A DNA stretch of 64,000 nt from Chryseobacterium fluminis. Lineage in GTDB: Bacteria > Bacteroidota > Bacteroidia > Flavobacteriales > Weeksellaceae. Numbering within the stretch: the stretch's first letter is position 1; the number at the start of each line of letters is the position of its first letter. The notes below the pieces were generated by a model. It had not been told where the DNA came from. It searched no databases and worked only from the letters and a program-made list of their open reading frames with translations. Position numbers and translations under genes: made by a program. The stretch is taken from assembly GCF_026314945.1 (NCBI RefSeq), contig NZ_CP111121.1, forward strand, positions 248,001-312,000. Reading direction: 5' to 3'. Below are positions 54,559 to 63,481 of this stretch, piece by piece.

Positions 54559-55813
54559 ACAGACTAACGTTCCGACTCTTAAACATGTTGAACAAGCCAG
54601 GAAAATACTTGAAAGTGTAGTTCATAAGACACCCTTTCAGAAAAGTCTCAGACTCTCAAAGAAATTTTCTGCGGAAATCATTCTGAAAAGAGAGGATATG
54701 CAGCCTGTGCGTTCCTATAAAATACGGGGAGCATACAACAAGATATATCAGCTATTCCTGCAGGACAAGGTACGCAGGGGAGTGGTGTGTGCAAGTGCGG
54801 GAAATCATGCTCAGGGAGTGGCTTTCGCGTGTCATAGACTTAAGATCAACGGTGTTATTTTCATGCCTGAAACAACGCCCCGGCAGAAGCTGGAACAGGT
54901 GGAAATGTTTGGGGAAGGTTTTGTACAGATAAAATTATACGGTGACACCTTTGATGATTCTAAAAACGCTGCGATAGAATTCAGTGAGAAATGGGGAGCC
55001 GCCTTCATTCATCCTTTTGATGACCCTCAGATTATTGAAGGGCAGGCGACCCTTGCTTTGGAAATTCTTGAACAGGCAAATGATGAAATAGATTATCTTT
55101 TCGTTCCCGTAGGTGGCGGAGGCCTGGCGGCGGGAATGGTCACCGTTTTTTCCCGGCTGTCTCCGCGCACTCATATTATTTTGGCAGAACCTTCAGGGGC
55201 AGCATCCATGGCTGCCTCACTGAAGGCCGGGAAAACTGTGGCCCTGGAAGAGATCGATAAATTTGTAGACGGTGCGGCTGTTCAGAAGGTCGGAGATCTT
55301 ACTTTTGGGATTTGTAAAGATCATGTGACCGACTGCATATCCGTTCATGAGGGGAAAGTTTGTGAAACCCTGCTTGAAATGTACAATAAGGAGGCAATGG
55401 TGCTGGAACCTGCAGGTGCTTTAACGCTGGCAGCGCTTGATCAGTATGCCGGTGAAATTAAAGGTAAAAATGTGGTATGTATCGTAAGCGGGAGTAATAA
55501 TGACATCACCCGGACGGAGGAGATTAAAGAAAGAGCCATGCTGTACCGTGGTCTGAAGCATTATTTCGTTGTAAGATTTCCCCAGCGTCCGGGTTCCCTT
55601 AAACATTTTGTTTTACATGTGCTTGGAGCAAAGGATGATATTACCTTTTTCGAATATACCAAAAAAAACTCCCGTGAAACAGCTTCGGCCATTGTCGGAA
55701 TTGAATTGGCTTGCGCCTCAGATTTTGACGGGCTGTTACAGAGAATGAAGTCACTCGGGTACTTTGAGTCTTATCTCAACGGAACTCCCTCGATGATGAA
55801 TCTTCTGGTTTGA
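54542..55813 (+). CDS. Threonine ammonia-lyase (biosynthetic)
   Basis: A 423-residue PLP enzyme. The PLP lysine is in RSYKIRGAYNKIY (residue ~56), and VGGGGLAAGMV is the phosphate loop. A single C-terminal ACT-like regulatory domain (GSLKHFVLHVLGAKDDITFFEY) makes it the short, one-domain regulated type. It supplies 2-oxobutyrate for Ile synthesis. The overlap with ilvC implies tight coupling; this is the last gene of the operon. Confidence 0.94.
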   Translation: MNTKNKQTNVPTLKHVEQARKILESVVHKTPFQKSLRLSKKFSAEIILKREDMQPVRSYKIRGAYNKIYQLFLQDKVRRGVVCASAGNHAQGVAFACHRLKINGVIFMPETTPRQKLEQVEMFGEGFVQIKLYGDTFDDSKNAAIEFSEKWGAAFIHPFDDPQIIEGQATLALEILEQANDEIDYLFVPVGGGGLAAGMVTVFSRLSPRTHIILAEPSGAASMAASLKAGKTVALEEIDKFVDGAAVQKVGDLTFGICKDHVTDCISVHEGKVCETLLEMYNKEAMVLEPAGALTLAALDQYAGEIKGKNVVCIVSGSNNDITRTEEIKERAMLYRGLKHYFVVRFPQRPGSLKHFVLHVLGAKDDITFFEYTKKNSRETASAIVGIELACASDFDGLLQRMKSLGYFESYLNGTPSMMNLLV

Positions 55814-55920
55814 TAAAGGTAAAACTGCCTCACAAAGTGGTCAATTACAATTGATATTTGAAATATTTAAAAAATGACAAATATCATAAGATTACTATTT
55901 TTATTAATTCTAAATAAATA

Positions 55921-55981
55921 TAAATTTGTATCAACATTAATGACAGAGGAAACATCGATTCTATTAACACCAATGATTTGA
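55921..55981 (+). promoter_or_regulatory. Possible second attenuator-type leader
   Basis: TAAATTTG (55921-55928) is a perfect -7 box. Twelve bases on, an ATG at 55940 opens a 13-residue peptide containing adjacent Ile-Leu-Leu codons and ending TGA 55979-55981. The hairpin terminator at 56039-56066 follows, but no biosynthetic gene is found behind it. Evidence for a functional attenuator is moderate at best. Confidence 0.4.
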
Positions 55982-56038
55982 CGGATATTATTGTTTCGAG
56001 TCTAGAACTCATATCCATATCAATTTTTGTTTTTTTTC

Positions 56039-56066
56039 AAACCGGCGGGTCATAACGCCGGTTTTT
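56039..56066 (+). terminator. Strong terminator hairpin
   Basis: A 9-bp stem (AAACCGGCG / CGCCGGTTT) with an 8-base loop, followed by five T. It either ends the ilv operon or acts in the possible leader above. Confidence 0.88.
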
Positions 56067-56338
56067 CTTATGTTGTATGAGGTAACCGTTTTACCATTCA
56101 CCAAATGAAAAACCAGTCAGTTCCGTTGACTTTATCTGATTATCGGATTGAAATTCTACGCGGCAAAGTACAAGCAGGTCCTTTGGAAATCTTCAACAGT
56201 ACGATTTGCCCATATTTGTTTTATTTTTATCGATTTAGGGATCGGGTATTAAAGAGAAGTAATTTTATGAGCCAAAAAAGAAATTATTTCTTGCTTTGAA
56301 TTCTGATAAATATTGTGTTGATCTCGACAGGATTCTTT

Positions 56339-56363
56339 AAATTCGAAATTTCTTCAGAATTCA
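56339..56363. promoter_or_regulatory. Shared box A upstream of the response regulator
   Basis: AAATTC-GAAATTTCTTC-AGAATTCA: three T-T-C phased blocks spaced ~10 bp. It lies 5 bp before TAAATTTG (56369-56376), a -7 box. Near-copies occur at 58384-58408 and 60761-60784. Confidence 0.65.
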
Positions 56364-56418
56364 AATAATAAATTTGTATAAATTATTTGGGCGGACCATT
56401 ACATAATAGATATCGCTG

Positions 56419-57096
56419 ATGAAAATCCTGATTATAGAAGACGAAACCGAATTGGCAAAAAGCATCTCCGAATACCTTTCCGGAGAATATTATATCTGTG
56501 AATTTGCAATCACATTCAAAGAAGCTATGGAGAAGACAGAAACTTTTGAGTATGACTGTATTTTACTGGATCTTATGCTTCCTGATGGCAGTGGTCTCGC
56601 CATTCTGGAAGAGCTGAAAAAACAGAATAAACAGGATGGAGTTATTATTATTTCCGCTAAAAATGCCCTGGAAGATAAAATAACGGGACTGCAACTGGGC
56701 GCCGACGACTACCTGACGAAGCCGTTCCACCTTTCAGAATTGATGGCAAGAATTTATTCGGTTATCAGAAGAAAACAGTTCAATAGCGCCAATGTCATCA
56801 AGCAAAACGAGTTGCAGATCGATCTTCTGGCAAAAACGGTGAGCATCAATGACAAAACCATTATCCTTACCAAAAAGGAATTTGATCTGTTAATTTATTT
56901 TGTAGGCAATAAAAATAAGGTAATTTCCAAAAGCACTTTGGCAGAACATCTTTCCGGTGATTTTGCAGATATGCTGGATAATCATGATTTTGTGTATGCT
57001 CATGTAAAAAATCTGAAAAAGAAATTATACGAAGCCGGATGCGACCATTACCTGAAAACAGTGTATGGCACGGGCTATAAATGGGAAAATATATAA
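56419..57096 (+). CDS. OmpR-family response regulator
   Basis: A 225-residue response regulator. The receiver (1-115) has acceptor Asp51 in ILLDLMLP; KPFHLSEL is the conserved Lys-Pro region. The C-terminal winged helix (~130-225) ends VYAHVKNLKKKLYEAG, YLKTVYGTGYKWE. It is coupled to the histidine kinase (ATG 57101, 4 bp after the stop). It probably binds the boxes found upstream of itself and of the two transcription units downstream. Confidence 0.93.
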   Translation: MKILIIEDETELAKSISEYLSGEYYICEFAITFKEAMEKTETFEYDCILLDLMLPDGSGLAILEELKKQNKQDGVIIISAKNALEDKITGLQLGADDYLTKPFHLSELMARIYSVIRRKQFNSANVIKQNELQIDLLAKTVSINDKTIILTKKEFDLLIYFVGNKNKVISKSTLAEHLSGDFADMLDNHDFVYAHVKNLKKKLYEAGCDHYLKTVYGTGYKWENI

Positions 57097-57100
57097 GCTG

Positions 57101-58384
57101 ATGAAGCCACTATTAAGTAAAACCACCAGGCCGTTTTTGATTTTTGTCATGATGGTACTGGTGATCAGTATTCCGGTCTATTACTTTGTGGTGGATGCCA
57201 TCTGGCTGGATGAGCTGGATGAGCATAATGAGATCGTTGCAGAAAAGACTTCCTATGAGTTTAACCGGATGAAAATTTCTGATGAAAATATCCGGCGTAA
57301 CATATCGCTGTGGAATAAGATCCAGCCCGGAACCAATATTGAAAAAGTCCCTGCAGGTCATCTGAGAGATTCTGTATTTACGACTGAAAAATACAAACCT
57401 TTTTCTGCTGATACCAGGATTGAACGTTACCGATGCCTGAAAAAAATAATTTATATCAAAAACCAGCCTTACCTTTTTACCATAGAAACCAACATCGAGG
57501 AAACGGAAGGAACGGTTATGATCATCGGACTCATCACGTTATTCTTTTTTCTTCTGATCGTTACCGGTCTGTTTATTCTGAACAGGAGATTATCCAAAAC
57601 GATCTGGAAACCTTTCAGAGATACACTGGACAAACTGAAGAACTTTAACCTGTATACCCAGACCCATATTGAATTTGAAGCCACGGATACGACAGAATTT
57701 GAAGAACTGAATCAGTCATTGAAAAAACTGATCACCCATAATGTTTCCGTCTACAAAACACAAAAAGAGTTTACAGAAAATGCGTCTCATGAGCTGCAGA
57801 CTCCTCTGGCGATTCTTAAAAATAAACTGGATCTGTTGCTGCAGGACGAAAACCTGACTGATAAGCAGTACGATATCGCAGAGGAAATGAACAGGGCTTT
57901 AACACGAAGTTCAAGAATCAACAAAAATCTGTTATTGTTGGCTAAAATCGATAATAGCCAGTTTGATAATGCGGAGCGAATTCAGTTTGATGAATTGCTT
58001 CATCAGAGTATGGAGCTGTTCAGTGAGCATTTTGAGCAAAAGAATATCTCGGTTACGGAAACCATTTCGTCCGGTGTCCTTGTTTACGGAAACCGTGGAC
58101 TGGCAGAAGTTCTTATCAACAATCTGATCTTAAATGCCATTCGTCATACATTACGGAACGGGTCGATCTCCGTACATTTAACCGATTCACTATTTGAGGT
58201 TGCCAATTCCGGTAACCAAGCACTGAATACAGATCTGTTATTTAAAAGATTTTCAAAGCTTTCCGGTACCGGGAACGGAAGTGGGTTAGGACTGGCCATC
58301 ATCCGTGAGATCTGCAAATTTCACCACTGGAGCATTAGTTATACGTTTGAAAATAATTTACATATCTTTTCCGTAAAGCTGTAA
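57101..58384 (+). CDS. Sensor histidine kinase
   Basis: About 427 residues from the ATG at 57101. Two transmembrane helices (residues ~10-32 and ~133-158) frame a ~100-residue periplasmic sensor domain rich in charged residues. The H-box is TENASHELQTPLAIL (phospho-His at ~residue 230), the N-box NNLILNAIRH, the G-box GTGNGSGLGLAI. It is the partner of the preceding response regulator. The stimulus is unknown, though envelope stress is likely from its neighbours. Confidence 0.93.
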   Translation: MKPLLSKTTRPFLIFVMMVLVISIPVYYFVVDAIWLDELDEHNEIVAEKTSYEFNRMKISDENIRRNISLWNKIQPGTNIEKVPAGHLRDSVFTTEKYKPFSADTRIERYRCLKKIIYIKNQPYLFTIETNIEETEGTVMIIGLITLFFFLLIVTGLFILNRRLSKTIWKPFRDTLDKLKNFNLYTQTHIEFEATDTTEFEELNQSLKKLITHNVSVYKTQKEFTENASHELQTPLAILKNKLDLLLQDENLTDKQYDIAEEMNRALTRSSRINKNLLLLAKIDNSQFDNAERIQFDELLHQSMELFSEHFEQKNISVTETISSGVLVYGNRGLAEVLINNLILNAIRHTLRNGSISVHLTDSLFEVANSGNQALNTDLLFKRFSKLSGTGNGSGLGLAIIREICKFHHWSISYTFENNLHIFSVKL

Positions 58385-58408
58385 AATTCAAAATTTCTTC
58401 AAAATTCA
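58384..58408. promoter_or_regulatory. Shared box B upstream of the LTA-synthase-like gene
   Basis: Near-copy of 56339-56363 (AAATTTCTTC centre) immediately after the kinase stop, followed within a few bases by TATATTTT, a -7-like element. A 39-codon basic ORF (58437-58556) lies between it and the next gene. Confidence 0.62.
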
Positions 58409-58671
58409 CTTATATTTTTACGGCATAATTTAATTTATGCAGAAATTATTGGTGCTCCTCAACAGCAAAAAAACTTTTCATAAAAAATGCTTTTTACATC
58501 TTAAATCATTAAGGTGTAGTGTTTTAATGGTGTTTTATCCAAAATCAAGGCTTTAATTATAACCTTTGTTACAGTTTCAAATGCTGAAGCAGAAATTCTG
58601 CGCTTTTAGGAGCAGTGAATTTCAATGTGGACCCAATTTCTGATCCCCCATTTCTATATTTCCCCTCATTT

Positions 58672-60633
58672 ATGAAAAAGTTATTCAACGGTCGATTTTC
58701 AACACTATTCAGTGTTTTATGCCTGTATATTTTGCTATCATTTGTCATAAGGATTGTCCTGCTGATCTGGTCTGTAAAAGATCTTGATCTCAATCCGATA
58801 GATATTCTGAGAGCATTTTTTACAGGATTTGTATTCGATCTTACCATGGGTTCGTTATTTTTGGCTTTGTACGCCATCTATCTGCTGGTCTTCCCGAAAA
58901 GATGGACAGGATCTTTGTTTGATCAATGCTTTTCCTATTTTTATCTGACTTTAATTTTCATCATTATTTATTTCAGTCTTTTGGCGGAAATTCCTTTTTG
59001 GGATGAGTTTGGGGTGAGATTTAATTTCATTGCGGTAGATTATCTTATTTACACGTATGAAGTTGTTGAAAATATTAACCAGTCTTATCCTCTGCCTGAA
59101 ATAGGTGTGGTTCTGGTAGGGTTAATTGTTATCACATTTGTTTTATTCAAAAAGCTGGATATTTTCAAAAAAACTTTTTCAGACAAAAGTCCTCTCCGTC
59201 ATCGTTTCTTTTTTGCGCTTCCGGTCTTGACCATCGCTGTTGTTTTGGGATGGGGGATGAAAAATAAACATGCGGATTTCAGTAATAATATGGTCGTTAG
59301 TGAGCTGGGTAAAAATGGAGCTTTTTCATTTTTAACGGCGTTTAAGTCAAATGAGCTGGATTATGAAATATTTTATCCGAAACTTCCGGAAAAAGAAGCG
59401 TACTCGATGGTGAAAAAAGATCTTTTACAGGAAAATCAGGAATACAGAACGGCAGCCTATGATGATATCTCCAGATTAACAACAGGAAATCAGGAACAGA
59501 AACCCAATATTATCCTCATTGCCATCGAAAGTTTCAGTGCAGATTTTCTGACAGAATTTGGGAATAAAGACCATCTTACGCCTAATTACGGTAAATTATC
59601 CAAAGAAAGTATTTTCTTTACCAATCTATATGCAACGGGAACCAGAACCGTGCGCGGAATGGAAGCTTTGACATTGTCTGTTCCTCCAACTCCCGGAAAC
59701 AGTATTGTCAGAAGACCCGATAATCAGGATTTATTCTCCGTTTCTACCATCATAAAATCAAAAGATTATCAGCCTTATTTTATCTATGGAGGTGATGGTT
59801 ATTTTGATAATATGAACACCTTTTTTGGCGGACAGGGATTCGACATCGTAGACCGGGACCGTGGAAATCCGTTATCTGACCATATTAAGACCCAGAGATT
59901 TGCCATTCCGGATAACGAAGTGAAATTTGAAAATGCCTGGGGAATCTGTGATGAGGATCTTTATAACCAATCCATCAAATACGCTGATATAAATGCCAAA
60001 GCAAACAAGCCATTTTTCCAGTTTGTCATGACGACTTCCAATCATAAACCGTATACTTTCCCAGCCGGAAAAATAGATCTTCCGCAGGGGGACAGAAATG
60101 GGGCGGTGAAATACACCGATTATGCTTTAGGAAAATTCATTGCAGATGCGAAGACAAAACCATGGTTCAAAAATACGGTATTCGTTATCGTTGCAGACCA
60201 TTGTGCAAGCAGTGCCGGAAAATGGGAGATCAATATCGACAGGCATCATATTCCGGCTATCATTTATAATCTTCCAGATCAAAAACCAACGAGGATTAAT
60301 CGTCTGACATCGCAAATCGATCTGATGCCGACTTTATTCGGGTATCTCGGCTGGAGTTACACCACAAGTCTGTATGGAAAAGACATCAATCAAATGAAAA
60401 TTGGAGAAGAAAGAGCATTTATAGGGAACTACCGAACATTGGGAATGCTGAGGGAAAAGGTCTTCACCCAGATTGATGACAGAAAGAGGGTAAAACAATT
60501 CATTGTTTCAGGCAATGAAAAACAGACTTTATCAGAAATAAAAACAAAAGATCAGGAATTGGCTTCCCAAACCATTTCGTATTATCAGACGGCAAGTGTG
60601 AGATTTAAAAACGGGAAGATGAAAGCGAAATAA
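58672..60633 (+). CDS. LTA synthase-family sulfatase (lipid phosphotransferase-like)
   Basis: About 653 residues from ATG 58672; the upstream in-frame codons lack family resemblance. Five transmembrane helices (residues ~1-200) are followed by an extracytoplasmic sulfatase/alkaline-phosphatase domain. IESFSADFLTEFG, then GTRTVRGMEALTLS with probable catalytic Thr326, NMNTFFGGQGFDIVD, SNHKPYTF and IVADHCAS are the metal and active-site motifs. In Gram-negatives such enzymes transfer phospho-groups to lipid A or glycans. The two-component system lies directly upstream. Confidence 0.9.
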   Translation: MKKLFNGRFSTLFSVLCLYILLSFVIRIVLLIWSVKDLDLNPIDILRAFFTGFVFDLTMGSLFLALYAIYLLVFPKRWTGSLFDQCFSYFYLTLIFIIIYFSLLAEIPFWDEFGVRFNFIAVDYLIYTYEVVENINQSYPLPEIGVVLVGLIVITFVLFKKLDIFKKTFSDKSPLRHRFFFALPVLTIAVVLGWGMKNKHADFSNNMVVSELGKNGAFSFLTAFKSNELDYEIFYPKLPEKEAYSMVKKDLLQENQEYRTAAYDDISRLTTGNQEQKPNIILIAIESFSADFLTEFGNKDHLTPNYGKLSKESIFFTNLYATGTRTVRGMEALTLSVPPTPGNSIVRRPDNQDLFSVSTIIKSKDYQPYFIYGGDGYFDNMNTFFGGQGFDIVDRDRGNPLSDHIKTQRFAIPDNEVKFENAWGICDEDLYNQSIKYADINAKANKPFFQFVMTTSNHKPYTFPAGKIDLPQGDRNGAVKYTDYALGKFIADAKTKPWFKNTVFVIVADHCASSAGKWEINIDRHHIPAIIYNLPDQKPTRINRLTSQIDLMPTLFGYLGWSYTTSLYGKDINQMKIGEERAFIGNYRTLGMLREKVFTQIDDRKRVKQFIVSGNEKQTLSEIKTKDQELASQTISYYQTASVRFKNGKMKAK

Positions 60634-60650
60634 TATTTAAAATAAAGAAA

Positions 60651-60683
60651 GAAAAAGATTGACAGCAATGTCAGTCTTTTTTG
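60651..60683 (+). terminator. Terminator after the LTA-synthase-like gene
   Basis: GATTGACA and TGTCAGTC pair (one G-U) around GCAA; flanking A and T tracts extend the stem. Confidence 0.82.
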
Positions 60684-60760
60684 TTTAACAATGCGTCACC
60701 ATTCACATCAGCTGAGTATTCATTAAAAGAATAATTTACAAGGCTGGTAATCATTAGTTA

Positions 60761-60784
60761 AAATTCAAAATTTCTTCCAAATCA
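60761..60784. promoter_or_regulatory. Shared box C upstream of the HD-PAP2 unit
   Basis: Third copy: AAATTCAAAATTTCTTC followed by a weaker third block. It is followed by a 43-codon ORF (60799-60930) and the HD-like gene. Confidence 0.6.
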
Positions 60785-60798
60785 TAACAGAATATTGT

Positions 60799-60930
60799 AT
60801 GAAATTAGATGTAATGAACAGGATGAAACGATTATTTTTCCCGATCTCGATTATATTTTCTGCGATGTCCTTTTGCCCGGTTAGGTGCTTAGAGTTGGCT
60901 ATCATTATAAATTTTAATGATCATCGGTAA
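60799..60930 (+). CDS. Small hydrophobic peptide ORF
   Basis: A 43-codon ORF starting MKLDVMNRMKRLFFPIS, with one short hydrophobic segment (FFPISIIFSAMSF) and two Cys. Its TAA overlaps the next ATG (TAATG). It could be a small membrane peptide or only a coupling leader; no family is recognised. Confidence 0.35.
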   Translation: MKLDVMNRMKRLFFPISIIFSAMSFCPVRCLELAIIINFNDHR

Positions 60931-61511
60931 TGAATAACATCATAGAAGCGTTAAGGGCTTACGTGACCTCATTTCTTTCGGAGAATCTTTCGGATGAGCT
61001 GACTTTTCATAACATCAATCATACTTTTGAAGTCGTTGCTGCCGCAAAAGAAATCGGGATGCAATGCGGTCTTTCGGGAGAGGAAATGATCGTACTGGAA
61101 GTAGCTGCGTGGTTTCACAATTGTGGATATGCCAATACATATCTGGGGCATGAAAATGCAAGCAAAAAGATAGCCGGTGATTTTCTGAAAAACTTCGGAT
61201 GTGACGAAAATTTTACAGAGGCTGTTTTAAAGGCAATCGAATCCACAAAATATCCGCAAAACCCTTCTTCATTAATTGAAAAGGTGCTGTGTGATGCCGA
61301 TCTCTGTCACCTGGCAAAACCTAATTATCCAAAATATGAAAAGGCACTGAGGCAGGAATTTGAAATATTCCTTAAACTGACCTGTTCAGATGAAGAATGG
61401 CTCAGGAAGAACTGTAGTTTTCTCACCGACCATACTTATTATACAGATTGCGGCCGGGAGGTCCTCTCAAAGTTTAAAGAGATCAACATTCAGAAAAATT
61501 GTCCCCAATAA
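60930..61511 (+). CDS. HD-superfamily-like protein with an altered metal motif
   Basis: A 193-residue protein of the HD phosphohydrolase fold: THEVVAAAKE-like NHTFEVVAAAKEIG, WFHNCGYANTYLGHENAS and CDADLCHLAKP. The canonical HD dipeptide in the second block is HN (CAC AAT) here. Since that Asp usually binds metal, catalysis may be lost or altered. It resembles small HD proteins of Bacteroidetes (some near nucleotide-based defence effectors), but the partner gene is a PAP2 phosphatase. Confidence 0.8.
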   Translation: MNNIIEALRAYVTSFLSENLSDELTFHNINHTFEVVAAAKEIGMQCGLSGEEMIVLEVAAWFHNCGYANTYLGHENASKKIAGDFLKNFGCDENFTEAVLKAIESTKYPQNPSSLIEKVLCDADLCHLAKPNYPKYEKALRQEFEIFLKLTCSDEEWLRKNCSFLTDHTYYTDCGREVLSKFKEINIQKNCPQ

Positions 61512-61538
61512 ATTATTAATCAGATTAAAAAACATCAG

Positions 61539-62333
61539 ATGTCAAAAGCCATACAAAAAGCAGTTTTCAGTATTTTCATCTTATTCTCAACACTCGGGAA
61601 AGTTGGTGCACAAACCAAAGATACCGTTCAGGTTCAGGAAGCGAAACAGGACAGTGTGGTTACCGTAAACGCCGAGGCCAGCCATTTCAATTATAAAAGA
61701 TTGATAATCCCCACTGCGCTTATCGGTTACGGGGTGGCCAGTCTGTCGGTAAGAGGCATTCAGCAGCTGAATTTTTCTACCCGGGACGAGATCAATGAGC
61801 ACCAGCCGGATCATATCAGGCTGGACAACTATACGCAGTTTGCGCCCGCTGCATTGGTGTACGGTTTAAACGCTTTCGGGGTTAAGGGAAAACACAATTT
61901 CCGCGACAGAAGCATTATTTACGGAGCCTCCATGCTGATAACGTCGGCAATAACACTTCCGTTAAAACATATTGTGAAAGAAGAAAGGCCCGACCACTCC
62001 AATAACCTGTCGTTTCCTTCAGGACATACTGCCATTGCATTTGCTTCTGCTCAGTTTATGTTCAGGGAATACAAAGACACCAGTTTCTTACTGGGAATTT
62101 CAGGATATTCATTTGCTGTTTTTACCGGTGTTTACAGGATGCTGAATGACAAACACTGGTTCGGGGATGTGGTGGCAGGCGCGGGTTTCGGAATTCTTTC
62201 CACCGAATTGTCCTACTGGCTGTACCCTAAGATCAATCATCTTTTAGGAGGAAAAAATAAAAATTCTGCAACCATGGTAATGCCCTTCTATCTGAACAAA
62301 GCGGTAGGCATAGGCTTGGTCAGAAATTTTTAA
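61539..62333 (+). CDS. PAP2 family phosphatase, exported
   Basis: A 264-residue protein with a signal peptide (cleavage near GAQTKD) and several hydrophobic helices. All three PAP2 motifs are present: KEERPDHSNNLSFPSGHTAIAF (KxxxxxxRP and PSGH) and YRMLNDKHWFGDV (SRxxxxxH-like, R and H). It should dephosphorylate a lipid phosphate at the envelope. Gene order after box C and the two-component cluster suggests coregulation. Confidence 0.9.
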   Translation: MSKAIQKAVFSIFILFSTLGKVGAQTKDTVQVQEAKQDSVVTVNAEASHFNYKRLIIPTALIGYGVASLSVRGIQQLNFSTRDEINEHQPDHIRLDNYTQFAPAALVYGLNAFGVKGKHNFRDRSIIYGASMLITSAITLPLKHIVKEERPDHSNNLSFPSGHTAIAFASAQFMFREYKDTSFLLGISGYSFAVFTGVYRMLNDKHWFGDVVAGAGFGILSTELSYWLYPKINHLLGGKNKNSATMVMPFYLNKAVGIGLVRNF

Positions 62334-62391
62334 TAAATATCCCGGAACCGCAAAAACTAAAATATTTTTGCGTTATTTCCTTAGCGTTTTG

Positions 62392-62463
62392 TGGCCTCAC
62401 CAGGAATCGAACCTGGATCTAAAGTTTAGGAAACTTCTATTCTATCCGTTGAACTATGAGGCC
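62392..62463 (-). tRNA. tRNA-Arg (anticodon CCT)
   Basis: A 72-base tRNA on the minus strand. Acceptor GGCCTCA pairs with TGAGGCC. The anticodon stem GAAGT / ACTTT encloses TTCCTAA, so the anticodon is CCT (reads AGG). The T arm CAGGTTCGATTCCTG is canonical. CCA is not encoded. Confidence 0.95.
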
Positions 62464-62602
62464 TGTGGGTCCAAAGATATTAAATACTCACCGATAAAGC
62501 AATAGGGTACGTTCCGTTTTGGCTACAGCATGATCCGTTTTGGCAACTTTAAATATTTTCCGAAAACTGAACTTTGTCCTGTTAATTTTAAACAATACAA
62601 TA

Positions 62603-63399
62603 ATGAAAACAATTTTCATAACAGGTGCCTCTACAGGACTGGGGAAAACAGCGGCACAATTATTCGCGGGCAGAGGGTGGAACGTCATTGCGACCATGAG
62701 AAACACCGAAGCCGCCACCGGACTTTCACAATTGGACAATGTCACGCTTCTGCCTCTGGATGTTACAAATCCGGAGCAGATACGAGATACCGTCACAAAA
62801 GCTTTGGAAATAAGTGAGATCGATGTGGTGTTTAATAACGCAGGATACGGATTGATCGGTCCCATGGAAGCCCTGGATGACGACCAGATTCTGCGGCAGA
62901 TTGATACCAACCTGGTAGGGTCATCCGGGTGACCAAAGCTTTTATTCCGTATTTCAGGAAGAAAGGGCAGGGGATGTTTATCACCACGACCTCTATCGGC
63001 GGATTAATTGCATTTCCGTTAGGATCTACGTACCATGCCACAAAATGGGCCCTGGAAGGATGGAGCGAAAGTCTTGCTTTTGAGCTGAATACGTTCGGTA
63101 TTGATATAAAAACGGTATCTCCGGGCGGTATAAAAACCGATTTTATCAGCCGTTCATTAGATACGGCCACCCAGCCGGAATATGAGCCGATGATTCAAAA
63201 AATGTTCTCCAGCACGGAAGCCATGATGGAAGGCGCTTCAGAACCTGAAGCGATCGCGGAGGTGGTGTATGAAGCCGCGACAGACGGCAAACAACAGTTG
63301 AGGTATATGGCGGGAGAAGATGCCAGAGAACTTTATGCCCACCGCCTTGCCGTGGGAGCTGAAGCCTTCAGGCAGGAATTCGGAAAACAGTTTATCTAA
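62603..63399 (+). pseudogene. Short-chain dehydrogenase/reductase, frameshifted
   Basis: From ATG 62603 the protein opens FITGASTGLGKTAAQLFAGRG (NAD(P)-binding TGxxxGxG) and has NNAGYGLIGPME. After GGG at 62918-62920 the frame shifts. One added G gives NLVGVIRVTKAFIPYFRK and continues to the catalytic YHATKWALEGW and on to TAA at 63399. The restored length is ~266 codons. Substrate not deducible. Confidence 0.9.
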
Positions 63400-63412
63400 C
63401 CGGGCTGTGTTT

Positions 63413-63444
63413 CGGGACCGGAAAGAAAGCAGATTCCGGTCCCG
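63413..63444 (+). terminator. Hairpin after the SDR gene
   Basis: An 11-bp perfect stem (CGGGACCGGAA / TTCCGGTCCCG) around a 10-base loop. No T run follows, so termination strength is uncertain. Confidence 0.6.
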
Positions 63445-63481
63445 GAATTCATGCTGTTCATAAATTACCTACCTTTAAATC

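Larger units (their letters stand above)
55814..56418. other. 605-bp spacer after the ilv operon
   Basis: It holds an inverted repeat (TGATATTTG 55852-55860 with CAAATATCA 55878-55886), a possible promoter and leader unit (see 55921-55981), a strong hairpin (56039-56066), a doubtful 64-codon ORF (56105-56299, no recognised family) and the promoter of the two-component system. No certain protein gene. Confidence 0.6.

Noticed and set aside
56105..56299. A 64-codon ORF after the ilv operon
   Set aside because: It has an ATG, but no family resemblance or clear initiation signal, and it is too short to support on its own.
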